39,688 bases of DNA, from positions 1-39,688 of IMG/VR virus record IMGVR_UViG_3300042289_000411. One strand, written 5' to 3'. Source of the DNA: a virus. The notes below the pieces were generated by a model. It ran no database searches and was not told where the DNA came from. It worked only from the letters and a program-made list of their open reading frames with translations. Both the position numbers and the translations under genes were made by a program. Shown here in pieces: positions 7,653 through 12,918 of this stretch. Every line of letters starts with the position of its first letter. Position 1 is the first letter of the stretch.

Positions 7653-7674
7653 CGTAGGCCGCGAGTTTGGTCAC
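7405..7674 (-). CDS. Small helix-turn-helix protein (89 aa)
   Basis: The GTG start at 7674 overlaps the preceding stop as GTGA. Residues about 20-55 form a clear helix-turn-helix: NATIPDEVIQEIRELHEEH, then WGYRRIAKALGLRWTTVSKI. This resembles the Hin/resolvase-type HTH of small phage proteins often found beside terminase genes. The basic tail (WKRPRQAKDRPASPNQGT) runs on across the start of the small terminase frame. It could be a transcription regulator or a DNA-binding packaging accessory. The extensive overlap with the small terminase frame is unusual. Confidence 0.7.
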   Translation of the reverse strand: MTKLAAYGENGRRVGETHHNATIPDEVIQEIRELHEEHRWGYRRIAKALGLRWTTVSKICRYQRRASLPADWKRPRQAKDRPASPNQGT

Positions 7675-7817
7675 TTGCGCTTCTTGCCCTTTGCCTTCAC
7701 GTCTGCGCGGTTGAACTTCTTGGCGACGGACATGGGGACGCCGACCTTCTTGGCAAAGCTGCGGCTGTGGGCAGCGGCTGCCATGAGCCGTCGCTGGGCG
7801 GGTGACTTGCTGGGCAT
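7671..7817 (-). CDS. Small basic phage protein (48 aa)
   Basis: This 48-residue protein runs MPSKSPAQRRLMAAAAHSRS, then FAKKVGVPMSVAKKFNRAD, with a Lys-rich end. The pattern (AQRRLMAAAAH, then FAKKVG.P.SVAKKF) recurs in many phage genomes as a conserved small protein of unknown function. The ATG at 7817 overlaps the stop of the XRE-like gene by one base, and its own stop overlaps the next GTG. Both overlaps imply translational coupling in the minus-strand operon. The strong positive charge suggests nucleic-acid binding. Confidence 0.8.
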   Translation of the reverse strand: MPSKSPAQRRLMAAAAHSRSFAKKVGVPMSVAKKFNRADVKAKGKKRK

Positions 7818-8062
7818 TACGTGGATTCCTTCGGGGTGAGGGTGATGCGGAGTCCTGCGGCATCGGCGAGTGTGATGGCGGAGTCGAAGGTGGCGGTTCG
7901 CTTCCCGATGACGGGCGCGGTGGACAGCAGGCACATCACGGTATGTGCGCGGAGTCTGCCTTGCTGCTCGAGGTCGCGTGCGACCTGGCTACGGGTGCGT
8001 CCCTGCGACACCACGGCCGTGGTGACGGCCGCCTTAAAATCGTCATACGAATGGATATCCAT
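7817..8062 (-). CDS. XRE-like helix-turn-helix regulator (81 aa)
   Basis: This 81-residue protein has a probable helix-turn-helix core (GRTRSQVARDLEQQGRLRAH, then TVMCLLSTA) and an ending of the type ITLADAAGLRITLTPKE. That ending is the characteristic last helix and strand of HipB/XRE antitoxin-like and Cro-like regulators. It could control the operon that contains it. No Shine-Dalgarno sequence precedes the ATG. Instead a TGATATACT element lies just 7 nt upstream, so the gene may be read from a leaderless transcript. The assignment as DNA-binding is moderate. Confidence 0.7.
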   Translation of the reverse strand: MDIHSYDDFKAAVTTAVVSQGRTRSQVARDLEQQGRLRAHTVMCLLSTAPVIGKRTATFDSAITLADAAGLRITLTPKEST

Positions 8063-8069
8063 TGCCCGC

Positions 8070-8078
8070 AGTATATCA
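8070..8078 (-). promoter_or_regulatory. Extended -10 element, possible leaderless promoter
   Basis: The minus strand reads TGATATACT, an extended -10 hexamer TATACT preceded by TG plus one base. No convincing -35 is present. The -10 hexamer ends 7 nt before the XRE-like ATG, so initiation would fall at or next to the start codon. The TG also overlaps the stop codon of the upstream gene. The same nonamer occurs at 10015-10023. Confidence 0.4.
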
Positions 8079-8354
8079 GGCTTTGCACACGGGTTCGCCG
8101 AAATCTTCGCTCGTTGCTGCCCAGATCAGGCGCGGGGTGCCGGGGCCGAGTTCGTTGGTTTCGATGTTGTCGGTGACGAAGGTGCGTGCTTCGCCGATGG
8201 ACATGTCGTGTTGATCGCGCAGGCGGGCCGCAATCATGTCTGCCGAGTATACGGCGACGGGTATTCCTGCTCGGTCGGTGGCCTTTGGGTACATGACGCC
8301 GAGGAGGCAGTCATCCATGTTGGCGAGGAGGATGGGATGTCGCCGCCGTCGCAT
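8076..8354 (-). CDS. Conserved phage protein of unknown function (92 aa)
   Basis: This is a protein of up to 92 residues. The motif LANMDDCLLGVMYP, then IPVAVYSADMI, GMSxxEA-like MSIGEARTFVTDNIE and LGPGTPRLIW, is a family seen repeatedly in phage early regions with no assigned function. An alternative start at ATG 8318 (MDDCLLG) would give 80 residues and fits the family better, because the arginine-rich first 12 residues look non-conserved. Neither start has a clear ribosome site. It stops 13 nt before the XRE-like gene, and its stop is within the candidate promoter. Confidence 0.7.
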   Translation of the reverse strand: MRRRRHPILLANMDDCLLGVMYPKATDRAGIPVAVYSADMIAARLRDQHDMSIGEARTFVTDNIETNELGPGTPRLIWAATSEDFGEPVCKA

Positions 8355-8376
8355 GGCGGCAGTTTACCGTTGCGTG

Positions 8377-8838
8377 TTACGGAACCTGTGGATTCTTGCG
8401 GCAATACTCAATGGCGATGGCGGTGACGCGGCGCTGCCCTGGCGTGTCGGTCTGGAGTGACAGCAGGCCAAGCCGCTCGCGGCAGTGTGCCAGTTCTGTC
8501 GCCGTCGCCGTCGCCAGCAGTTCGTCGGCCCACTCCTGCCAGTCTGCGACCTCCTGTTCAGTCGGCCCATGCTCGAGCGCATAGCGGCGCGGTTGCGGGG
8601 TCGGAACATCCGCGTAGTTCCCGCCGGTGATGCGGCAGTACGCCTTGTGGATCGCGGTCACGTCGGGGATGGTGTTGCGGTCAAATCGGTGGGATCGGAT
8701 GCACTCGCGGAGTTTGTCCTGGTCGAGGTGCAGCCATCGGCTGTTAAGCAGCGACGCCAGCTCATCGTCGGCTTTCCACTTCGGCCAGAGTCGGTGCATG
8801 AGCTTCTTGGTTTCAAGGAACGCTTCGTGGTCAGGCAT
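8377..8838 (-). CDS. Hypothetical protein next to the replication initiator (153 aa)
   Basis: This 153-residue mainly helical protein (ETKKLMHRLWPKWKADDE, LRECIRSHRFDRNTIPDV, EVADWQEWADELLATATATE) ends in a helix of type VTAIAIEYCRKNPQ. AGGAGA lies about 9 nt before the ATG and overlaps the TAG of the upstream DUF1376-type gene, so the pair is probably co-translated. I do not recognise a family. The composition (no membrane segment, no zinc site) and the neighbour suggest a replication accessory such as a loader or primosome factor; this is inference. Confidence 0.75.
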   Translation of the reverse strand: MPDHEAFLETKKLMHRLWPKWKADDELASLLNSRWLHLDQDKLRECIRSHRFDRNTIPDVTAIHKAYCRITGGNYADVPTPQPRRYALEHGPTEQEVADWQEWADELLATATATELAHCRERLGLLSLQTDTPGQRRVTAIAIEYCRKNPQVP

Positions 8839-8849
8839 GGTGGGTTCTC

Positions 8850-9341
8850 CTAGAACGGGAGTGAATCATTCCCTCTCCTCCTCCCCCCCTTCATCGAAGG
8901 GGGGGTAGGGGGGGATTCTTCTGTGGTTGTGGTTGTGGTTGTGACAGCCATCGATTTGCCATTGGGGTGGCCATTGGGGTTGCCATTGGCCACCCCATTC
9001 CCGCGTCCCCAACGGGCCTCCGCTCCGCGCTTTCCGTTCTCGGCAGCGGTCAAGTGGCGTTCGGTCACGCGCTGGCGCTCGCGCTCCATGCGTGGGTTGC
9101 ATAGGGTGGCCATTGGCCCTGCCATCGGCGCGAACCGCGACCGGATCACCGCCCAGTCCGCCTCCGTCAGATCGCACCTCGTCAACGCGGCACATGCCCG
9201 ATGGTCATCCGGGATGCTTCCATTCGTCCAGGCGTACATCAGAAGCTGGGTGTATGCCCACCCCTGCATGGGCGTCATGGTCGCCGTACTGACCAGAAAG
9301 TCGGTCGGGTACATCGGAAACCAAGGAAATTGCGTCGGCAT
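8850..9341 (-). CDS. DUF1376/YdaU-type replication initiation protein
   Basis: This 163-residue protein has an N-terminal half (FPWFPMYPTDFLVSTATMTP, then GWAYTQLLMYAWTNGSIPDD, RMERERQRVTERHLTAAENG, KRGAEARWG) that is the DUF1376/YdaU pattern found in phage replication modules. The C-terminal 60 residues are low-complexity: Asn-Gly-Pro repeats from a 12-bp tandem repeat, a run of threonines from GTGGTT hexamers, then a tail encoded by a REP-like palindrome. The last residues are DSLPF. GAGG precedes the ATG. It is the first gene after the iteron-bearing region, consistent with an origin-binding or host-primosome-recruiting role, which is inferred. Confidence 0.75.
   Translation of the reverse strand: MPTQFPWFPMYPTDFLVSTATMTPMQGWAYTQLLMYAWTNGSIPDDHRACAALTRCDLTEADWAVIRSRFAPMAGPMATLCNPRMERERQRVTERHLTAAENGKRGAEARWGRGNGVANGNPNGHPNGKSMAVTTTTTTTEESPPTPPSMKGGRRRGNDSLPF
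8863..8918. repeat. REP-like palindrome inside the DUF1376-type gene
   Basis: A 56-bp imperfect palindrome begins GAATC and ends GATTC. The centre is CCCCCCTTC, ATC, GAAGGGGGG (9-bp perfect arms, 3-nt loop), flanked by further C-rich and G-rich arms. It resembles the C-run/G-run palindromes dispersed in many bacterial genomes. It is in frame and encodes the Pro/Gly/Arg C-terminus of the gene. In RNA it would form a very stable stem near the 3' end of the message. Confidence 0.7.
8956..8991. repeat. 12-bp tandem repeat, three copies
   Basis: Three 12-bp units follow each other: TTGCCATTGGGG, TGGCCATTGGGG, TTGCCATTGGCC. They encode a 4-residue repeat of the Asn-Gly-x-Pro kind in the DUF1376-type protein. 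A hexameric GTGGTT run lies alongside at about 8923-8942 and encodes threonines. Confidence 0.85.
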
Positions 9342-9356
9342 CTCTTGCCTCGAAAC

Positions 9357-9407
9357 GGCCGGGGTGGGGCAGGGAGCGGGTGCGGCGCACCTACCCCACC
9401 GCCGGCC
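9357..9407 (-). promoter_or_regulatory. Long hairpin in the leader of the replication gene
   Basis: The arms 9357-9373 and 9390-9407 pair over about 17 bp with one bulged base and one mismatch. The loop itself contains GGTGC/GCACC. The structure lies 15 nt upstream of the DUF1376-type ATG and downstream of the candidate promoter at 9444-9452, so it would form in the 5' leader. No T-run follows on either strand. It could be an RNA stabiliser, a protein-binding leader or an origin cruciform. Confidence 0.5.
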
Positions 9408-9443
9408 TTGATTGGTTCGAGCAGTTGCACCCGCTCAGCCGGC

Positions 9444-9452
9444 AGTATACCA
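9444..9452 (-). promoter_or_regulatory. Candidate extended -10 promoter for the minus-strand operon
   Basis: The minus strand reads TGGTATACT, a TATACT hexamer with an extended TG motif. A TTGACG lies upstream but only 9 nt away, too close to serve as a -35. Initiation would fall near 9436, giving a leader of about 95 nt before the DUF1376-type gene. Two other TGnTATACT sites on the same strand (8070-8078, 10015-10023) suggest a shared promoter style. Confidence 0.4.
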
Positions 9453-9538
9453 TGTTCTCGTCAAGCGTGCCTCTCTGACGAGGCGAGGCGGTTGGAGCCG
9501 CCAAGCGCGGCGCGACTTGACAATCTAGCCCCCGGAAG

Positions 9539-9579
9539 CGCGGCCTGGTTGACGCAAGTCCCGGGCCGCGTTTGTTCTT
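9539..9579 (+). terminator. Terminator-like hairpin in the intergenic region
   Basis: CGCGGCC (9539-9545) pairs with GGCCGCG (9564-9570), followed on the plus strand by TTTGTTCTT. The shape is that of an intrinsic terminator, although no gene reads into it on the plus strand. It may insulate the region or end a short untranslated RNA. Confidence 0.4.
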
Positions 9580-9761
9580 ACCGCAGCTGCATCCGCCCCC
9601 AAAAGTTGTATGCGTTCACCGAAACGCATACAGAACGGCTACGTTCCCGCAAACGGGAATAAGTAACTACTAGTAGTTCCCTTATCCAGGGCCAGTCGCA
9701 ACACAATCTCAAGTAATCCCGACTAATTCGGGAAGAGTTCCGGTTGTTCATCATTGCCACG
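9580..9761. repeat. Cluster of inverted repeats and palindromes
   Basis: Within this gene-free, A/T-richer stretch lie a 10-bp perfect inverted repeat TGTATGCGTT/AACGCATACA (9607-9632, 6-nt spacer), TTCCCG/CGGGAA around 9644-9659, and a 14-bp perfect palindrome AACTACTAGTAGTT (9665-9678). TCCCGA/TCGGGA (9717-9733) is also present. The density of symmetric sites suggests an operator or replication-origin region. The TATGCGT core of the first repeat recurs inside the neighbouring iterons. Confidence 0.6.
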
Positions 9762-9801
9762 GCTTCACGCATATTCACGCTGCTTCACGCATATTCACGC
9801 G
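9762..9801. repeat. Iteron-like array, four TTCACGC units at 10-bp period
   Basis: Two 20-bp units in tandem each contain two copies of TTCACGC, giving copies at 9764, 9774, 9784 and 9794. The exact 10-bp spacing puts all four on one face of the helix. Such phased iterons typically bind an initiator or a repressor cooperatively. The array overlaps the extreme 3' end of a putative small minus-strand ORF. Confidence 0.65.
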
Positions 9802-10024
9802 CCAACACTTGTGCGGATCTGTAGCACTTACGCTCCGGCGGGCGATGTTTCGTCACGTGGGACAGCACCCGGACTTCGCCTGGTCTGTCCCTCGGCGGCA
9901 GGTTGTCATTACCCCAAAGGTTGCGCTGGATCGCGTCGTACCTCGCGGCCTTCTGGCGATCCCCTTGCGGGTCATAGGGCTCCGACTCCCGCACTCCCGC
10001 ATCTCCGCACACGAAGTATATCAT
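9785..10024 (-). CDS. Possible small protein (79 aa), uncertain
   Basis: An open frame of 79 residues from ATG 10024 has third positions mostly G or C, like true genes here. It has a plausible soluble composition (DPQGDRQKAARYDAIQRNLW, then DRPGEVRVL). It would be the first gene of the minus-strand unit. Against it: no family is recognised, no ribosome site is visible, its start coincides with a candidate promoter element, and its end lies in the iteron array. A cloning-free control region is the alternative. Confidence 0.35.
   Translation of the reverse strand: MIYFVCGDAGVRESEPYDPQGDRQKAARYDAIQRNLWGNDNLPPRDRPGEVRVLSHVTKHRPPERKCYRSAQVLAREYA
10015..10023 (-). promoter_or_regulatory. Extended -10 element TGATATACT, second copy
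   Basis: This is the same nonamer as at 8070-8078 on the minus strand. Read on the plus strand the same bases give TATATC ending 9 nt before the ATG at 10032, a gene with no visible ribosome site. The site could serve both directions, with a leaderless plus transcript. No -35 was seen on either strand. Confidence 0.3.
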
Positions 10025-10031
10025 CGCGCAT

Positions 10032-10601
10032 ATGCCTCGCCACGCCAATCTCCCGTTTCATCTGTATGTGCATGTGTGCAACACAGCCCTCGGGCCGACG
10101 ATGCCCGCCGGCACGACACGCGGCATCTGGCACGCGATCTACGCCCGCCCCGGCCAGATCGTGATGGCGCACGTCCTGCTCGAGACGGGCGCGGAATGGT
10201 GCGGAATCCCGCTCCATAAACTCGCGCACGATCCAAAGGCGTTCGAGCAACGTCCGATCTTGGGCTGCGCTCGAATGAGCGACCTCCAGCCTTGGGGCGC
10301 GATGGGCGATCACCTCGAGGCGCTGCACCTCGAGTACCTCGAGGGGCTGTCCGTGATGGGAACCAGCGCCGAGCGCGGGTTCTGTGGGGTGCATACCGGG
10401 ATCGTCATTGACTGGAGTGACGGGTTCAGTCGTTACCCGCAGGAACACAAGCCCCTGAATCTCATCGAGCGCACGGACGGCAGTTACCTGCTCTTCCCCA
10501 ACAACTACTGCCGCTTCCTCGACAAGCATTTCACGTCGTGCAAGCGCGACGGCGACCTCGCCAGATACCGCCGAGGCGAGGACGTGTACTGGGGTGAATA
10601 G
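10032..10601 (+). CDS. Conserved-looking phage protein of unknown function (189 aa)
   Basis: This 189-residue soluble protein has several cysteines, histidines and tryptophans (HLYVHVCNTALGP, GIWHAIYARPGQ, VLLETGAEWCGIPLH, HTGIVIDWSDGFSRYPQEHK, LLFPNNYCRF). The IVIDWSDGFSRYPQEHK segment looks strongly constrained. I do not recognise the family. It is a single-gene plus-strand unit that converges on the minus-strand zincin gene across a perfect hairpin. No signal peptide or membrane segment is present, and it does not show known endolysin motifs. A leaderless start is possible because no Shine-Dalgarno sequence precedes the ATG. Confidence 0.75.
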   Translation: MPRHANLPFHLYVHVCNTALGPTMPAGTTRGIWHAIYARPGQIVMAHVLLETGAEWCGIPLHKLAHDPKAFEQRPILGCARMSDLQPWGAMGDHLEALHLEYLEGLSVMGTSAERGFCGVHTGIVIDWSDGFSRYPQEHKPLNLIERTDGSYLLFPNNYCRFLDKHFTSCKRDGDLARYRRGEDVYWGE

Positions 10602-10609
10602 TGATCGAA

Positions 10610-10634
10610 CGTACACGTCGCAATAACGTGTACG
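10610..10634. terminator. Perfect hairpin between convergent genes
   Basis: CGTACACGT and ACGTGTACG form a 9-bp perfect stem with a 7-nt loop, sited 8 nt after the stop of the plus-strand gene and 21 nt from the stop of the minus-strand zincin gene. There is no long T-run. A bidirectional transcription end or RNA-stabilising stem is likely. Confidence 0.5.
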
Positions 10635-10655
10635 CAACTTCCACTTTCTTGAACA

Positions 10656-10919
10656 TTACTGCTCGCGCCTGTACCCGAGCTTCCACAGCAAACGCGACAG
10701 GTCGTTGGCGAGGTCGGTCACGGCCTGCTCGTCAAGCTCTGGCCGGCAGCAGTGAATCGCCTCGTGGAGCGTGGTATCTAAACGCTCCTCTTCGCTCTGC
10801 CATGTGGCAACGCGCAGCATGCGCCCAGCCGCCTTGCCGGGATCGACCATGTTCCCGTAGTCGTGCAGGTTCGGGCTAAACCGCAGCGTCCAATACTTGC
10901 CGCCGAGTCGGACGCGCAT
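10656..10919 (-). CDS. Small HExxH zincin-like protein (87 aa)
   Basis: This 87-residue protein carries HEAIH at residues 52-56, the zinc-binding and catalytic motif of zincin metallopeptidases. It follows a strand-rich N-terminus (MRVRLGGKYWTLRFSPNL) and precedes a helix (EQAVTDLANDLSRLLWKLGY). The layout fits a minimal SprT/ImmA-like peptidase fold seen in small phage proteins. A third zinc ligand is not obvious, though E61, D63 and E64 are near. It is the last gene of a four-gene minus-strand block. The substrate is unknown; related folds cleave repressors or DNA-protein crosslinks. Confidence 0.72.
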   Translation of the reverse strand: MRVRLGGKYWTLRFSPNLHDYGNMVDPGKAAGRMLRVATWQSEEERLDTTLHEAIHCCRPELDEQAVTDLANDLSRLLWKLGYRREQ

Positions 10920-10926
10920 AGGTGCC

Positions 10927-11058
10927 TCACTTGAATCCGCGCTTCATCGCTTTCCACGCTGACGCGCTGACGGTTGACTTCGACTTCGGGCGGCTGGTGC
11001 CGGCGGCCCGCCGTGCGTTGATGTTCGCGTACAGGCCGCGTGCCTTCTTCTTCGCCAT
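10927..11058 (-). CDS. Small basic phage protein (43 aa)
   Basis: This 43-residue protein runs MAKKKARGLYANINARRAAG, then TSRPKSKSTVSASAWKAMKRGF. It belongs to a very common group of tiny lysine-rich phage proteins with the pattern LYANINARRAAGTSR, whose function is unknown. I chose ATG 11058 over the longer frame because a GAGGGG ribosome site sits about 6 nt upstream and the preceding stop is 2 nt away. The high positive charge suggests DNA or RNA binding. Confidence 0.8.
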   Translation of the reverse strand: MAKKKARGLYANINARRAAGTSRPKSKSTVSASAWKAMKRGFK

Positions 11059-11060
11059 GT

Positions 11061-11327
11061 TCAGCCCCTCGAGGTTCTGCCGCTGCACTTCCACTTCGCA
11101 CGCGAGAGCCGCAGCGGGCTGTTTGGGTTGCGTGCCGCCGCCGGGCTGCGCTGCATGATTCCCCACGATCTAGCACAGAACGCATCACCCTTGGCGGTCC
11201 CCGGCTTGATGCGGTCGCCGCCGCTCTTGGCCTTCCCGGCCTGACCGTAGGAAACCTTGCGAGTACGGCCCGTCTCCGGGTTCCGCACGACCTTCACGAA
11301 TCGCTTGCCCTTGGCTGGCGTCGGCAT
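11061..11327 (-). CDS. Conserved small phage protein (88 aa)
   Basis: This 88-residue protein has the recognisable conserved pattern KRFVKVVRNPETGRTRKVSY, then GQAGKAKSGGDRIKPGT, KGDAFCARSWGIM and LSRAKWKCSG. It is a basic phage protein usually found next to the 43-residue protein encoded here, with unknown function. Two cysteines (in CARS and WKCSG) could contribute to a metal site. It ends 2 nt before the downstream ATG, so the two are probably co-translated. Confidence 0.78.
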   Translation of the reverse strand: MPTPAKGKRFVKVVRNPETGRTRKVSYGQAGKAKSGGDRIKPGTAKGDAFCARSWGIMQRSPAAARNPNSPLRLSRAKWKCSGRTSRG

Positions 11328-11362
11328 GGATGCTCCTGAATCTGTCCTTCTGAAACGGTCAA

Positions 11363-12298
11363 TTACTGCGCTTCACGGACCTCGCAGCGCAGCGTACGGC
11401 TAGCGACCCCGTTCTTGCGAAGGTTGTCCATCCAGAACCGCAGCCACAGCGCACCTTTCGGCTTCGGTGGCATGCCCTTCTCAACGGCCCACCCATTCTG
11501 CTCGCTGAACTCGTCCTTGTACCCAGGGCTTCGGACGTGCAGCACGCGGTCGAGGTAGGGTCGACCTTGCAGGGTCAGTCGCGCCCGCTGGATCGGCATG
11601 ATCCACTCGTCGTGGGTATGGCCTGTCCAGATCACGTCGGCGTCCGGCAGATAGACCGCCATGCGTGAGGTCTGGATTGTGCCGCGGGTGACGGGCCCGC
11701 CGCCGCCGTAGCCGTGGTGCATATACATCACGACGCTGTTCCCGAAGATTTGCCGGCGGTTCTTGTGCCTCACAAGGAACCGCACCCAGTTTGCATAACT
11801 GCCTGCATATGCACGGCAGTCCTTGTTCCGGGCCTTGAGCGCCTCGACTAGGCGCTCGTTCATGTCTGTTTCGTGCCGCTTGCGAACCGCGGTTTCGTGG
11901 TTGCCAGGTGCAAACAGAAGCGCCATGTCTGCCCACGGCGCGAGGTAGTCGGCGGTTGTATTGATGACCGCATCAAGGTATCGCCCCTCGCGGTGCTCGG
12001 GCCGGCAGGCCGAAGTGTCACTGCGCGGGTCCCATTTTCCCTGTAAAAGGCACAGGAAATCGCCGTTCGAGAGCCACTTCGCATTGCGCTCCCGGCACTG
12101 GCGCATGTGGCGCTCAAACATAACCCGATCCGCGTGGGCGTTATCGATGTGAGCGTCGGAAATCAGCAGGTATTCCTGCGACCAGTCAATGGATGGCACG
12201 GCTCCGTCGAAGTCCATTTCGACCGTGAACGATCCGGGCTGATGCTGCGTGATCGCGCCCATCCAGCCGCACCATAGCAACCGAATCCCGCATTTCAC
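11363..12298 (-). CDS. Calcineurin-like metallophosphoesterase
   Basis: This 311-residue protein has all dinuclear metal motifs of the calcineurin-like phosphoesterase superfamily: SDAHID (D48, H50), NGD (D80), GNHE (N133-H134), MHHG (H194/H195) and GHTH (H227, H229). Such phage enzymes may act as nucleases or phosphodiesterases in DNA processing or nucleotide-signal removal; no substrate motif is visible. The first codon is GTG at 12298; ATG 12262 (MGAITQHQ) is an alternative start, and neither has a clear ribosome site. It heads a four-gene minus-strand block diverging from the early operon. Confidence 0.85.
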   Translation of the reverse strand: MKCGIRLLWCGWMGAITQHQPGSFTVEMDFDGAVPSIDWSQEYLLISDAHIDNAHADRVMFERHMRQCRERNAKWLSNGDFLCLLQGKWDPRSDTSACRPEHREGRYLDAVINTTADYLAPWADMALLFAPGNHETAVRKRHETDMNERLVEALKARNKDCRAYAGSYANWVRFLVRHKNRRQIFGNSVVMYMHHGYGGGGPVTRGTIQTSRMAVYLPDADVIWTGHTHDEWIMPIQRARLTLQGRPYLDRVLHVRSPGYKDEFSEQNGWAVEKGMPPKPKGALWLRFWMDNLRKNGVASRTLRCEVREAQ

Positions 12299-12424
12299 GT
12301 TGTCAGAAAAAATTGTCGGAATTTCTCACGGGTTCCATCTTGACTGACGATATACGCATGGCTACACATACGCAAGCGGGTTGCGGCACGTTGCCGTGGA
12401 CCGCACGTCATCGAGGAGAGAACG
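12299..12424 (+). promoter_or_regulatory. Divergent intergenic region, weak early promoter candidate
   Basis: This 126-nt gap separates the metallophosphoesterase start from the first early gene. TTGACT (12340-12345) with a 17-nt spacer precedes TACACA (12363-12368), a poor -10. TATACG (12351-12356) is a better hexamer but lacks a -35. GAGGAGAG precedes the ATG at 12425. A promoter for the early operon must lie here or upstream, but I cannot fix it. Confidence 0.35.
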
Positions 12425-12673
12425 ATGAAGATCCGAGACACCGTCACCAACCTGATCGAGCGGCCTGACCTTCGCAAGCGGCATAACGACGTGTTGCTCG
12501 CATGCGCGATGGAGCTCGGCGACTCTTACAGCATGGAAGTCGTGCAGGCTCACCACCGCCTGGGCGAGATTCCGTTTGACGCCGAGCACGAGTTCGACTC
12601 AGCCGTCATCGAGATGGACATCGCCGAGCGTCGGTTCCTAGCCGTCCACGCCGAGACGGAGGTGACCCTGTGA
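12425..12673 (+). CDS. Hypothetical early protein (82 aa)
   Basis: This 82-residue acidic helical protein (RKRHNDVLLACAMELGDSYS, FDSAVIEMDIAERRFLAVHA) is the first gene of the early operon. It has a strong GAGGAGAG ribosome site and an ATGTGA-type overlap with the next start. I do not recognise a family. The acidic character and first-in-operon position would suit a small host-takeover or regulatory protein, but nothing in the sequence proves it. Confidence 0.7.
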   Translation: MKIRDTVTNLIERPDLRKRHNDVLLACAMELGDSYSMEVVQAHHRLGEIPFDAEHEFDSAVIEMDIAERRFLAVHAETEVTL

Positions 12674-12918
12674 GGCTCGACCAAACGCAATACGTGCGCC
12701 GCATTCTGTGGCTGGTCGCGGCCCTTGACCGTAGACCCATGACTCGCAAGGAACTTGCGTTGCGATGGGACGTGACCCCGCGGGCCGTGAATCACCTGCT
12801 CGACACCGCACGCGCCATGTTCAAAGTCCGCATCGAGCACGTGCCGCACACGGGTTACGCGCTGCGCGACCCAGGCGTCCTGAACGTCCGCGCCTTGGCA
12901 GGAAGGGGGCGGGCATGA
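12670..12918 (+). CDS. Winged helix-turn-helix DNA-binding protein (82 aa)
   Basis: This 82-residue protein has a clear helix-turn-helix: VRRILWLVAALDRRPMTRKE, LALRWDVTPRAVNHLLDTAR. A wing-like strand pair follows (VRIEHVPHTGYALRDPG), fitting the HTH_11/DeoR-like winged domain. The start is GTG at 12670, coupled by a 4-nt overlap to the upstream stop. It is probably a regulator of the early operon or of the divergent block. No effector domain is attached. Confidence 0.75.
   Translation: MRLDQTQYVRRILWLVAALDRRPMTRKELALRWDVTPRAVNHLLDTARAMFKVRIEHVPHTGYALRDPGVLNVRALAGRGRA

Noticed and set aside
9517-9545. Promoter from TTGACA at 9517
   Set aside because: No -10 hexamer lies 16-18 nt downstream; the expected position is a GC-rich hairpin arm.
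9342-10031. CRISPR array or tRNA in the gene-poor region
   Set aside because: The repeats are short iterons in one 40-bp block without spacers, and no cloverleaf or TTCRA-type arm was found.
12358-12468. Possible 36-codon leader peptide before the first early gene
   Set aside because: It has no ribosome site, and its second half is just the shifted frame of the following gene.
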